Below are positions 32,626 through 41,885 of a stretch of DNA of 64,000 nucleotides, one piece after another. Every line of letters starts with the position of its first letter. Position 1 is the first letter of the stretch. The translations under genes were made by a program, and so were the position numbers. The DNA is from JAXGPX01 sp040766745 (GTDB taxonomy: Bacteria > Bacillota > Sulfobacillia > Fermentithermobacillales > Fermentithermobacillaceae), in assembly GCA_040766745.1 (NCBI GenBank), contig JAXGPX010000005.1:62001-126000 (forward strand), given 5' to 3'. Under the pieces are notes generated by a model, which worked only from the letters and a program-made list of their open reading frames with translations, made no database searches and was not told the origin of the DNA.

Positions 32626-32632
32626 CAGTCCG

Positions 32633-33387
32633 AATGAAAACAGAAAACACAAGCACCTAACTGTGGATGACCGTTGCATTATCCAGGAAGAACTTCTTGG
32701 AGAAAAGACATTCAAGGAAATTGGGCAACGGCTTGGCAAAGATCCAAGCACGGTATCAAAGGAAGTACAGCGTAATCTTACCCGCGTGCAGCCAAAGAAC
32801 TTCGGGAAACTGATTAAACATATGCACGAAACGCCAAACCTGTTCTGTACAAGGCCTGTGCAGCAGGTATCCGAATTGCCTGGTAGATCTTTACCAATAT
32901 TGCGCTACTGTACACTGCAATGAACGCTGCCTTGAATTTGAACCCCGATTGTGTCCCAAACTAAAACGGCCACTCTATATCTGCAACGGCTGTGAGGGCT
33001 TTCGTAAGTGCTTCGAGTTAAAACAAGTATACGATGCCCGGCTGGCCGAAAAGACCTGCCGTACGACGCTTAGCGAGTCGCGGGCAGGGATTAATCTTAC
33101 CGACACTGAGCTTGAGGAACTGGATCTGCTGATAACTCCGCTTATGCGAAGCTTCCTGGCAAAAGCCGGGTGTAGAAAAATCGCATGTGGAAATCCGGAG
33201 GATCTTGCCCAAAAGCAGTAGTTTTGCAAGACTTACACAAACACAAATCTTCATGGTGCGTAACCATGTGAACAGCATAAGCAGAGAACACTTAAACGGA
33301 CGGTGCGCTTTTGAACTCGCCGAGCTGCTGTTACCAGGTAAAGTAATCTCAACACTGACGCTCAAGCGCATCCCCCCGAAGAAGTGA
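32633..33387 (+). mobile_element. IS30 family transposase remnant
   Basis: Three pieces of one transposase are seen. The N-terminal helix-turn-helix part (from about 32633: KHLTVDDRCIIQEELLG, then GKDPSTVSKEVQRN) shifts frame near 32850. CPKLKRPLYICNGC to SESRAGINLTDTELEELD follows (32952-33150). The C-terminal end (SREHLNGRCAFELAELLLPG and KRIPPKK, about 33268-33387) is in another frame. The central DDE catalytic domain is deleted near 33180-33260. No clear terminal inverted repeats or target duplication were found. It is inactive. Confidence 0.8.
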
Positions 33388-33425
33388 CCTCAAGCCACTT
33401 CTTCTCCAAAAGTAACAGCCTGAAA

Positions 33426-33605
33426 AATCTATACCTTACAATCTCCCACTCAGAATCCGATATCTTGTATTTCATGGCCACATACTCACCTGATGGAGAT
33501 ACGCTTGGGCCGTACTCGGCTCTGGGAATCTCTGCCCTGGATATCTTCACAGCATCCCCTGTGAGATCAAGAACATACAGATAGTCCGTGTTTGTTCTGC
33601 CGGTC
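33426..33605. repeat. 180-bp duplication, copy 2 (lipoprotein gene fragment)
   Basis: A fragment of the lipoprotein gene matching 30467-30646 with five differences. Read on the minus strand it is open through the copied part, but it has no start region and joins unrelated sequence at both ends, so it is a gene fragment. Confidence 0.9.
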
Positions 33606-33672
33606 ACAGCACGCTGAATGATGCAGTCTGCGATGTTGAGATCCCATGCAGCGCCGGCGCAGGATACATACA

Positions 33673-34143
33673 TCAATAATCCCGTCTGCCCCTTAAAACC
33701 CGCTGGCTCTCACGCTCAATATCCCTTTCCTTAATGGCCTCGCGCTTATCGTATGTTTTCCGGCCACGAGCCAGGGCCAGTTCAACCTTAGCTTTGCCAT
33801 CCCGGAAGTAGATAGATAGGGGAACAAGGGTATATCCCTTCTGAACCACCCTTGATGCAAGCCGCCTTATCTCGCTCTTGTGAAGAAGCAGGCGCCTGGG
33901 CCTCATTGGATCGTGGTTAAAGCGGGACGCCGGCTCATACTGGTCTATGTGGGCATTTTGCAGAAACACACCGGAGCCGGCTATCTCAGCATAGCTATCC
34001 TGGAGGCTGGCCCTGCCTGAACGGAGCGACTTTACCTCAGTCCCAATGAGGGCAATGCCAGCCTCCACTGTCTCTTCGATAATGTAGTTATGTCTGGCTT
34101 TTCTGTTCTGAACCACTACTTTTACATTGTCGCCCTTTTTCAC
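33673..34143 (-). CDS. smpB: SsrA-binding protein SmpB
   Basis: 156 aa from GTG 34141-34143 (GGAGTGA seven bases upstream); upstream codons to 34185 look non-coding. NRKARHNYIIEETVEAGIALIGTEVKSLR and the C-terminal LARGRKTYDKR(E), which enters the decoding centre, are diagnostic. It carries tmRNA to stalled ribosomes. ssrA lies downstream on the same strand but is separated by the lipoprotein and IS30 remnant region. Confidence 0.95.
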   Translation of the reverse strand: MKKGDNVKVVVQNRKARHNYIIEETVEAGIALIGTEVKSLRSGRASLQDSYAEIAGSGVFLQNAHIDQYEPASRFNHDPMRPRRLLLHKSEIRRLASRVVQKGYTLVPLSIYFRDGKAKVELALARGRKTYDKREAIKERDIERESQRVLRGRRDY

Positions 34144-34245
34144 GCCAAGTTCACTCCGAAATACTCTTACTCGAACCAACAACACAACCTATACCAATAC
34201 AGCCTATCATGAAACGAATATGCCATTAGATAAGTGCCCGCGAGC

Positions 34246-34797
34246 TTACAACCCCAGTTCCTTCGAAATCCCCTGCATTGCCTCAAGGCCGAGAGATATG
34301 AACTCTGTAACTGAGAGCCCCAATTCTGAACAGGCCCTGATAATATCACGGTTAGCGCCTCTGGCAAAGGACTTTTCTCCCATTCTATTAAAAACAAAAT
34401 CGGTATCAATGCCTGACAGTTTCTTCTTCGGCGAAATCAGCGCAGAAGCTACGATGAGTCCGGTTAACGGATCAGCCGAATACAGGGCTTTCGCCATTTT
34501 GGTCTCCCTGGGAAGGCCGTGAATCTCGTTGTGGGCCTTGACCGCATCGGCAATTTCTTCATCAAAGCCCAGTTCAGCCGCGATTTCACCTGATTTGATG
34601 CTGTGGGCATGATGGTCGTTCTTTGTCTCTTCATAGTCAATATCATGCAAAAGGCCAGCTGCTCCCCATCTTTCTTCATCTTCTCCAAAATGCCTGGCGA
34701 GCCGCCTCATTACGGCTTCCACTGCGAGGATATGCTTGAACAGATTCTTTGTAGTTATCCTTTTTGATACTTCAGCAGCAAGTTCGTCTCTGGTCAA
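34246..34797 (-). CDS. HD domain phosphohydrolase
   Basis: 183 aa. The HD metal motif is AAGLLHDIDYEE (near 46-57), with an upstream His in LFKHILAVEAVMR and further His and Asp (DHHAHS, KAHNE, SADPLTG). It is a short HDIG-type protein; members act on nucleotides or phosphorylated molecules, and the substrate here is unknown. It is about 100 bp upstream of smpB on the same strand. Confidence 0.85.
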   Translation of the reverse strand: MTRDELAAEVSKRITTKNLFKHILAVEAVMRRLARHFGEDEERWGAAGLLHDIDYEETKNDHHAHSIKSGEIAAELGFDEEIADAVKAHNEIHGLPRETKMAKALYSADPLTGLIVASALISPKKKLSGIDTDFVFNRMGEKSFARGANRDIIRACSELGLSVTEFISLGLEAMQGISKELGL

Positions 34798-34851
34798 AAC
34801 AACATCTCCTTTCGTATGGCACGTGTCCTCTGACCTAACCGGGCTCAGCCT

Positions 34852-34913
34852 AATCAGGCTTATGCCTACTCAGGCTTCAACCAATCAGGCTCAACCTACT
34901 CAGGCTTCTACCT
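34852..34913. repeat. Short tandem repeat of 15-16 bp
   Basis: Four copies of a unit of the form A(A/C)TCAGGCT followed by about seven bases ending in CC(T). It lies in the 397-bp gap between the HD gene and hppA; the rest of that gap, apart from the hppA terminator, shows only C-rich spacer. Confidence 0.6.
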
Positions 34914-35044
34914 ACATGGGCCCCTGGCCCACCCGGCCCGGGCTTCCGGCCTACCTGCCTTCCGCCCCGGCTAACTGGCCTACCCAGGCTTGCGACCTAC
35001 TTTCATCTATAGCCACTTAAACCAATTTCGAGTCTAGGGCAAAA

Positions 35045-35095
35045 GTGTCCAAAGAAACCTCATTTGGTTGCTGCATGTAAGGTTCCCTTGGACAC
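35045..35095 (-). terminator. Terminator of the glycolysis/hppA operon
   Basis: 15-bp arms (35045-35059 and 35081-35095), paired except for two central bases, with a 21-base loop and then TTTTGCCC on the minus strand. It is about 100 bases past the hppA stop. Confidence 0.7.
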
Positions 35096-35194
35096 TGGAT
35101 TAACACGCTCAAATCCTGGTAACCAACCCTGGCCCGGCCCTAACCGGCTCACAATCGGATCGTGCTCAATCTACTGCCAATCCACGAACCGAAC

Positions 35195-37228
35195 TTACCT
35201 GAACAGCGAAGCAAACACCAAAGACACAATGCTCATGAGCTTGATCAATATGTTCAAGGAAGGCCCGGCAGTGTCCTTGCAAGGATCTCCGACTGTGTCG
35301 CCTACGACTGCTGCAGCATGAGTAGGAGTTCCTTTTCCGCCAAGGTTTCCGGCTTCGATGTACTTCTTGGCATTGTCCCAGGCCCCGCCTGAGTTAGCAA
35401 GGAAAATCGCCATGAGAACGCCTGAAACTAAACTACCTGCCAGAAGTCCTGCAAGAGCCTCTTTGCCGAGAGTAAAGCCTATAAACAGAGGTGCCGCCAC
35501 TGCCAGAAGCCCGGGCACAGTCATCTGCTTGAGGGCGCTTACTGTTGAAATGTCTACACACCTTGCGTAATCAGGACGGGCTTTTCCTTCCATGATTCCT
35601 TTGATTTCCCTGAACTGCCTTCTAACTTCCTCAACCATCTGGAACGCAGCCTTGCCAACGGCTTCCATTGCCATGGCCGAAAACAAGAATGGCAGCATTC
35701 CGCCAATCAACAGCCCTGCGATAACATTGGCGTTCAAAACGTCGATAGAAGTAAGCCCTGCAGCCTGTGAGTAGGCTGAGAACAAAGCCAAGGCAGTAAG
35801 TGCCGCAGAACCTATGGCAAAACCTTTGCCCAGTGCAGCAGTGGTATTTCCTAGAGAGTCAAGGGCATCAGTGATCTCCCTTACGCCCTTCTCCTGGTGA
35901 GTCATCTCAGCAATACCACCTGCGTTATCTGCGATAGGCCCGTAGGCGTCAACAGAAACAGTCATGCCTGTAGTCGAAAGCATTCCTACTGCAGCCAGTG
36001 CGATCCCATAGAGGCCGCCGAATCCGCTTGCATCTCCGAACCGGTACGCCACCAAACTTGCAAGTGCGACCAGAATAACCGGAACTGCCGTAGACTTCAT
36101 ACCAACAGCCAGGCCCTGAATAATGTTAGTGGCCGGGCCGGTCTTTGAAGCTTCAGCAATAGACTTCACTGCGCCGTAATCTGCAGAAGTATAGTACTCA
36201 GACATGAGGCCTATAAGCACCCCGGCAACTACACCGGCCAGAACCGGCCAGAAAAGGGTGGACGCACCGGTGGTGTATGACACTATTCCGTATACGATAG
36301 CCAGTACCATTATGCTGGACGAAAAAGATCCTACTCTTAACGCTGTTGACGGGTGGGACATCCTTGCCCTAACAAAGAAAGTACCGAGTATTGATGCAAC
36401 AATACCGCCTGCAGCCACCAAGAGTGGCAGGATAATGGCGATCAAAGCCTTATTGGGGTCTTTCATCAAAACACCCATTGCCATCGCGGCAATGATAGAG
36501 CCTACATAGGACTCAAAAAGGTCTGCGCCCATTCCGGCCACATCACCAACGTTGTCTCCAACGTTGTCAGCTATAACCGCAGGGTTCCTGGGATCGTCCT
36601 CAGGAATACCGGCCTCTACTTTACCTACAAGGTCTGCACCTACGTCTGCAGCTTTAGTGTAGATTCCGCCGCCTACCCTGGCGAACAAAGCGATAGAGCT
36701 GGCTCCGAATGCAAAACCGTTTATGACTCCAAATGAAGCGGGATCGTTCGGATTTCCGAACAGAAAATACACAATTCCTAGGCCGACCAGTCCCAGGCCG
36801 ACAACAGTCATTCCCATAACCGAACCGCCTGAAAAGGCAACGTCAAGGGCACTTACAGTCCCCTTCTTGGCCGCCTGGGTTGTCCGTACATTAGCCATAG
36901 TGGCAGTAGTCATACCGATAAAACCTGCAAGAGCCGAGGTTACTGCACCGAGGATGAAAGCAATAGCAGTTTCAGGCCTCATAGCCTCAGCCGGGGTAAA
37001 ATACCCTGCAATGAATATGATGACTGCGACTACAACTACGAATATTGCCAGTGAACGGTATTCCCTGCTTAGAAAAGCCATTGATCCTTCGTGTATAGCG
37101 TGAGCTATATCCTTCATGTCCTTCGAACCCGAATCATATGCTGCTACTCGTGAACGAAGAAATACGGCGAACAGCAGCGCCACTACTCCTGCTACAGGTG
37201 CTGCTACTGCCCACCCTGAGTTCATCAT
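35195..37228 (-). CDS. hppA: Membrane-bound ion-translocating pyrophosphatase, K+-dependent type
   Basis: About 677 aa (ATG 37226-37228, AAAGGAG upstream; a longer frame to 37288 is unlikely). Some 15-16 helices. DVGADLVGKVEAGIPEDDPRNPAVIADNVGDNVGD is the pyrophosphate and Mg site (given here in full only to about its ends), and GNTTAALGKG has Ala where K+-independent pumps have Lys, so it should need K+. Whether it moves H+ or Na+ cannot be settled here. It is last in the gap-eno run. Together with PPi-producing biosynthesis and PPDK it can save energy. Confidence 0.93.
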   Translation of the reverse strand: MMNSGWAVAAPVAGVVALLFAVFLRSRVAAYDSGSKDMKDIAHAIHEGSMAFLSREYRSLAIFVVVVAVIIFIAGYFTPAEAMRPETAIAFILGAVTSALAGFIGMTTATMANVRTTQAAKKGTVSALDVAFSGGSVMGMTVVGLGLVGLGIVYFLFGNPNDPASFGVINGFAFGASSIALFARVGGGIYTKAADVGADLVGKVEAGIPEDDPRNPAVIADNVGDNVGDVAGMGADLFESYVGSIIAAMAMGVLMKDPNKALIAIILPLLVAAGGIVASILGTFFVRARMSHPSTALRVGSFSSSIMVLAIVYGIVSYTTGASTLFWPVLAGVVAGVLIGLMSEYYTSADYGAVKSIAEASKTGPATNIIQGLAVGMKSTAVPVILVALASLVAYRFGDASGFGGLYGIALAAVGMLSTTGMTVSVDAYGPIADNAGGIAEMTHQEKGVREITDALDSLGNTTAALGKGFAIGSAALTALALFSAYSQAAGLTSIDVLNANVIAGLLIGGMLPFLFSAMAMEAVGKAAFQMVEEVRRQFREIKGIMEGKARPDYARCVDISTVSALKQMTVPGLLAVAAPLFIGFTLGKEALAGLLAGSLVSGVLMAIFLANSGGAWDNAKKYIEAGNLGGKGTPTHAAAVVGDTVGDPCKDTAGPSLNILIKLMSIVSLVFASLFR

Positions 37229-37348
37229 GGTCCATATACTCCTTTCAACTGTGAGCCCACAACTGTGAATGTTAATTGCCGGCCTCAATTGCAGATCTCA
37301 ATTAATGTCGAACGCAATTGGCCTAATCCCAGTTCCCAGTTGTGAATC

Positions 37349-37585
37349 TCAACGCCTGATAAATGCTAGTGCTATGGAAGTGGCCATAAACGCCACGGCA
37401 AGATAAACAGTCAATTTCGAGAACAAAGCCTCGAGGCCTTTCTTCTTACGGCCTGCAAAGCCTTCCATTCCGCCTCCCATGAGGCCAAGGCCTGCGCTTC
37501 GGCCGGGCTGCAGCACCACAACTGCAATAAGGCCTATGGTTACGATCCAGTGAACAACCCTAACAGCAGTCTCCACCCACTTCAC
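37349..37585 (-). CDS. secG: Preprotein translocase subunit SecG
   Basis: 78 aa with two helices (about 8-25 and 55-75) joined by a Gly-rich loop (GRSAGLGLMGGGMEGFAGRKKKG), the normal SecG layout. It lies between eno and hppA, and secG next to eno is common in Firmicutes. Confidence 0.92.
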   Translation of the reverse strand: MKWVETAVRVVHWIVTIGLIAVVVLQPGRSAGLGLMGGGMEGFAGRKKKGLEALFSKLTVYLAVAFMATSIALAFIRR

Positions 37586-37698
37586 CTCTCTCCCCGAAAA
37601 CCCTGACTATCAGATTGTAACACCCTGTCCTGAATCAAGTCTACTTTCATCAGGCGCAATCAGGCGTAATCCATGATTCTCGCACATGCTTCCAAGTA

Positions 37699-38964
37699 CT
37701 AACGCCTGGTTCCGCCATACACAGCAGCCGAACCCAGTTCTTCTTCTATCCTAATCAACTGGTTGTACTTTGCCACCCGCTCACTGCGGCAAGGAGCGCC
37801 TGTCTTTAACTGCCCGCTGGCAGTAGCAACTGATAAATCTGCAATAAACGAATCCTCAGTCTCGCCCGACCTGTGGGAAATTAGCCACCTGTACCCGGCA
37901 TCTCCGGCAGCCTGAATCGACTCCAGAGTCTCAGTAACTGTCCCAACCTGGTTCAACTTGATCAAGACCGAGTTCCCGGCTCCTATGGCAATTCCCTTCT
38001 CGATTCTCTCCTTCTGGGTTACGAAAAGGTCGTCGCCGATAATCTGAATCTTGTCGCCTAAAGCCCTGGTCAATAATACCCAGCCCTCCCAATCATCTTC
38101 AAAGAGTCCGTCTTCTATGGATATTATTGGATATGATTTTGCCCAAGAACTGTACTTTTCAACCAGATCAGCAGCAGATCCTGTCCAGTTTTCACCGGCA
38201 AGTATGTACCTTCCATCTTTGTGGAACTCAGAAGCAGCAGCATCAATAGCCAAATGGCAATCTGCACCCGGCCTGTACCCTGCTTTGCGAATTGAATTTG
38301 TCAGAAGTTCCAGTGCTTCCTCATTTGACTTCAGGTCAGGGGCAAAACCACCTTCGTCGCCGACTGCAGTGGAATGGCCCTTGGACTTCAAAACTGCCTT
38401 CAGCGAGTGGTAAATCTCAGCCGCCATCTGGACAGCGCTTGAAAACGAACCTGCGCCTGAAGGCACTATCATAAACTCCTGAATATCTACGTTGTTGTCA
38501 GCGTGTTTTCCACCGTTAAGGATGTTCATGAACGGCACAGGCAGAATCCTTGCCTGGATACCGCCGAGGTACCTGTATAAAGGAAGGCCTGCTGACTCGG
38601 CTGCTGCGGCTGTGACTGCCATCGAAACTGCCAAAATAGCGTTGGCTCCCAGTTTGGACTTATTATGAGTCCCGTCCAGTTTTATCATTGCATAGTCAAT
38701 ATCCTGCTGGTTTGAAGCATCGCGGCCAATTATCTCAGGCCCAATTACGTTCACCACATTTGATACGGCCTTCTTCACGCCCTTGCCGAGGAAGGCTTTG
38801 TCGCCGTCTCGGAGTTCAAGAGCCTCGTAGGTCCCCGTTGATGCGCCTGAAGGCACCATTCCGCGCCCCATAGAACCGTCGCTAAGCAGTACATCTGCTT
38901 CGACTGTAGGATTGCCCCGGGAATCAAGAATCTGTCTTGCTCTAACATCTATGATTGTGGCCAT
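37699..38964 (-). CDS. eno: Enolase
   Basis: 421 aa. RQILDSRGNPTVE near the start, GANAILAVSMA, the metal ligands in IAIDAAASEF, SIEDGL and GDDLFVTQ, and SHRSGETEDSFIADL near 360-375 are all present. It converts 2-phosphoglycerate to PEP. It lies 198 bp downstream of gpmI; that gap has AT-rich short repeats (about CTATATA) but no terminator. Confidence 0.96.
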   Translation of the reverse strand: MATIIDVRARQILDSRGNPTVEADVLLSDGSMGRGMVPSGASTGTYEALELRDGDKAFLGKGVKKAVSNVVNVIGPEIIGRDASNQQDIDYAMIKLDGTHNKSKLGANAILAVSMAVTAAAAESAGLPLYRYLGGIQARILPVPFMNILNGGKHADNNVDIQEFMIVPSGAGSFSSAVQMAAEIYHSLKAVLKSKGHSTAVGDEGGFAPDLKSNEEALELLTNSIRKAGYRPGADCHLAIDAAASEFHKDGRYILAGENWTGSAADLVEKYSSWAKSYPIISIEDGLFEDDWEGWVLLTRALGDKIQIIGDDLFVTQKERIEKGIAIGAGNSVLIKLNQVGTVTETLESIQAAGDAGYRWLISHRSGETEDSFIADLSVATASGQLKTGAPCRSERVAKYNQLIRIEEELGSAAVYGGTRR

Positions 38965-39162
38965 TGCTAATCACTCCATTCTCACTCAGAAACCGTCAAA
39001 ACCCGTCAAAACTGTCGGGACCCGCCAAGGTGCAGGCAAACGACTATGAGAAGCATCCATTATCCTATTGCCTGTCTATATACTAGTGCCCGACTATACT
39101 CGTACCTATCTATATATTCGTGTTCATCTATAGGCACCTGACACCTGACTTCAGACTCAGGA

Positions 39163-40770
39163 TCACCCGTATATTATCAGACTTCTCCTATCAATTTCAG
39201 GAGGTTTCTCAATACCTAAGATTTCCAACAGGGTGGGGGCAACGTCTGACAAAATACCTTGCCTGAGCCCCTTTACAGCCTTTCCATCTATGATTATCTC
39301 ATAGGCTTCATCTGTATCCGCCTGATCTCGCCCCTTATTGGGGGCCACCAGTATGCACGGGACCTTGTTGGATGTATGGTATGTGTGGCTACCGGTACCC
39401 GCTGTTGTGTCACCAATGATGGGTTCTGCCAGTTCCTCAACGTTGCCGTGGTCGGCAATGACCAGGGCTACCCCACCGCTACTGATGACTGACGAAAGCA
39501 GTTTCCCAAGGCACTCATCGACTGATTCAAGGGCCTGCTTGGCCGCATCATAGCATCCGGTATGGCCCACCATGTCAGGATTGGCGTAATTCAGAATCAC
39601 CAGATCATACTTTTCGCTCTCAATACGCCTGATTGCCTCTTTAGTGACTTCAAAGGCACTCATCTCAGGCTTTTGATCATATGTAGCAACCTTTGGCGAA
39701 GGAACGAGATACCTGTCTTCCCCTGGAAACGGCTCTTCCTTTTTACCGTTGAAAAAGAAGGTTACGTGGGCGTATTTTTCGGTTTCAGCAATGCGAAGCT
39801 GGCTGAGCCCTGCCTTTGAAACCACTTCGCCCAGGGTGTTGTTTAAAACCAAAGGGTTGTAAGCATACAGGCCGCCTAGATCTTCTTCGTACCGGAGCAT
39901 GCCGGCGAAGAGAATCTTAGGGTGCTTCTTGCGCGAAAAACCGGAGAAGTCCTGGTCGCAAAACGCATGTGAAATCTGCCGTGCCCTGTCTGCCCTGAAG
40001 TTGAAAAATACCAGGGAATCGCCGTCATTTACAAGGGCAGGGGCGGCTGTTTCTTCGATGACAGTTGGATACACAAACTCGTCAGTTTCGCCCTTTTCAT
40101 AGGCAATGTCCAGTGCCTCCCGCCAACCCGAGGCGGCTCTCCCTGTTCCCAGGGTCAGCATGTCGTAGGCGGCTTGTGTCCGGTCCCAACGTTTATCCCT
40201 GTCCATTGCATAATACCGGCCGGTTATAGAGGCAATTCGCCCTACGCCTGATTCTTTGATTTTTTGCTCCAGGCTTTGCAGGTAGATTGCAGCAGACTTG
40301 GGTGGAACGTCCCGCCCGTCGAGAAAGGCGTGGACAAATACTGTATCGAGGCCCCTGGACCTTGCGAGGTCGAGAATTGCATAAAGGTGCTCTTGGTGGC
40401 TGTGGACACCGCCGTCAGAAAGAAGGCCCATAAGATGAAGGGCTGTGCCGTTATTCTTTGCATTATCTACGGCCTCTAGCAGGACGTTGTTACGGAAAAA
40501 GGCTCCGGTTTGTATGTCATTGGATATTCTTACAAGGTCCTGGTATACTATCCGGCCTGCTCCGATATTCAAGTGGCCGACATTTGAGTCTCCCATCTGG
40601 CCGGGCATGAGCCCTACCGCTTCTCCTGCCGCTTCCAGGCATGTGTTTGGGTATTTCTCCGTAAGAGTCCTGAAATTCGTTACATTTGCCTGGGTTACTG
40701 CAGTAGGAGCCTTGTCTGAAAGCCCCCATCCGTCAAGTATTACCAGGACTACAGGTTTTGGCCTTGCCAC
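39163..40770 (-). CDS. gpmI: 2,3-bisphosphoglycerate-independent phosphoglycerate mutase
   Basis: 535 aa of the alkaline-phosphatase-like Mn-dependent mutase. The N-terminal LVILDGWG (Asp13) and the catalytic Ser62 in QMGDSNVGHLN are visible, with the metal motifs VIADHGNVEE and TGSHTYHTSN toward the C-terminus. It interconverts 3- and 2-phosphoglycerate and is part of the glycolytic operon. Confidence 0.95.
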   Translation of the reverse strand: MARPKPVVLVILDGWGLSDKAPTAVTQANVTNFRTLTEKYPNTCLEAAGEAVGLMPGQMGDSNVGHLNIGAGRIVYQDLVRISNDIQTGAFFRNNVLLEAVDNAKNNGTALHLMGLLSDGGVHSHQEHLYAILDLARSRGLDTVFVHAFLDGRDVPPKSAAIYLQSLEQKIKESGVGRIASITGRYYAMDRDKRWDRTQAAYDMLTLGTGRAASGWREALDIAYEKGETDEFVYPTVIEETAAPALVNDGDSLVFFNFRADRARQISHAFCDQDFSGFSRKKHPKILFAGMLRYEEDLGGLYAYNPLVLNNTLGEVVSKAGLSQLRIAETEKYAHVTFFFNGKKEEPFPGEDRYLVPSPKVATYDQKPEMSAFEVTKEAIRRIESEKYDLVILNYANPDMVGHTGCYDAAKQALESVDECLGKLLSSVISSGGVALVIADHGNVEELAEPIIGDTTAGTGSHTYHTSNKVPCILVAPNKGRDQADTDEAYEIIIDGKAVKGLRQGILSDVAPTLLEILGIEKPPEIDRRSLIIYG

Positions 40771-40880
40771 GTTTATTCCTCCGCAACGGGTACTGAAAAC
40801 TTGAGTGCATCGTACGTTATTGCTCTACAGCAAACGTGAAGTTGTTAGAACAATGTCTCGCCCTCTGTAGCGCCCAACAT

Positions 40881-40990
40881 CCGGTTCTGGGAAGAGCGTG
40901 AAACGCTAGAACCGTCCCGGTGTTTCATAGGCGCTAAACCTCCCGGTTCTGGCAACAGCGTGAAACGCTAGAACCGTCCCCGCGTTTCAG
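40881..40990. repeat. Two GGGGACGGTTC-type palindromic elements after tpiA
   Basis: On the minus strand two copies of GAAACxCxGGGACGGTTCTAG followed by CGTTTCACGCT, with stems GAAACGC/GCGTTTC (perfect near 40956-40989) and TGAAAC/GTTTCA in the second. They start at the tpiA stop codon and are related to 28985-29081 and 59006-59036. Confidence 0.75.
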
Positions 40991-41769
40991 CGTTTGGCTT
41001 TGTGCGCTGCCTCGATGATCTTGAAGAACTCTTCTGGGTCGAGGCTTGCTCCGCCTACCAGGGCGCCGTCTATGTCTTCTTTGACCATGAAGGAACGGAT
41101 ATTGGCTGACTTTACGCTGCCGCCGTAGAGGACTCTAAGGCTGTCCGACGCTCCTTTGCCAAACAGGCTGTCTACTGTCTTGCGTATGTTGGATATCACA
41201 TCTGCTGCATCGTCGGGCTTGGCTTCTTTACCAGTCCCAATGGCCCAGACAGGCTCATAGGCTACGACAACCGAGGAGATTTCCTCAGGCTTAACCTTTG
41301 AAAAACCTGCTTTAACCATGCCCGATGTAACGTCGTTTGTCTGGCCTTGCTCTCTTTCTTCAAGGGTCTCGCCAACGCAAATCACCGGGTTCAAACCATG
41401 ATCAAGGGCAGACCGTACTTTCTCGGCCACCTCTGCATCAGTCTCTCCGAAAATGTGCCGCCTTTCCGAATGGCCGATTATCACAAAAGAACATCCTGCA
41501 TCCTTTAGCATTACAGGAGAAATCTCGCCGGTAAACGCGCCTTTCTCCTTCCAGTACATATTCTGAGCACCTATACTTACAGGCTTTTCGGAAAACACTG
41601 CGCAAAGTGCAGGAATGCCCAGAAACGGGGGACAAACTAGCACGTCAACAGGCATGTCATCTTCCTGAAACCTGTCAAAAAGTATCTCACCGAATGCCCC
41701 GGCAAAAGACATGGCCTCGCCGATGTTTTTGTTCATCTTCCAGTTTGCAGCAATAAGAGGTTTTCGCAT
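40987..41769 (-). CDS. tpiA: Triosephosphate isomerase
   Basis: 260 aa. AANWKMNK at the N-terminus, catalytic His100 in IIGHSERR and Glu172 in AYEPVWAIGTG, and LYGGSVK near 220 for phosphate. It interconverts glyceraldehyde 3-phosphate and dihydroxyacetone phosphate. It follows pgk by 116 bp and its last codons overlap a repeat element. Confidence 0.96.
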   Translation of the reverse strand: MRKPLIAANWKMNKNIGEAMSFAGAFGEILFDRFQEDDMPVDVLVCPPFLGIPALCAVFSEKPVSIGAQNMYWKEKGAFTGEISPVMLKDAGCSFVIIGHSERRHIFGETDAEVAEKVRSALDHGLNPVICVGETLEEREQGQTNDVTSGMVKAGFSKVKPEEISSVVVAYEPVWAIGTGKEAKPDDAADVISNIRKTVDSLFGKGASDSLRVLYGGSVKSANIRSFMVKEDIDGALVGGASLDPEEFFKIIEAAHKAKR

Positions 41770-41885
41770 TTTAACTCTCCCTAAACATTGATCCGGACCA
41801 TTCCACTTCCGCCATCACCAGAGGTACCCACACTCGTCCATATCCCCGGCTCAGGCGAAAGCGGAATATTCCGGTGTAATCTTAA

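Noticed and set aside
33362..33676. 104-codon minus-strand frame after smpB as a new gene
   Set aside because: Its recognisable part is the duplicated end of the lipoprotein gene; the start and end are unrelated flanking sequence.
35064..35321. Plus-strand frames opposite the hppA end and its terminator
   Set aside because: They cross a clear terminator and a well-supported gene on the other strand and have no protein-like features.
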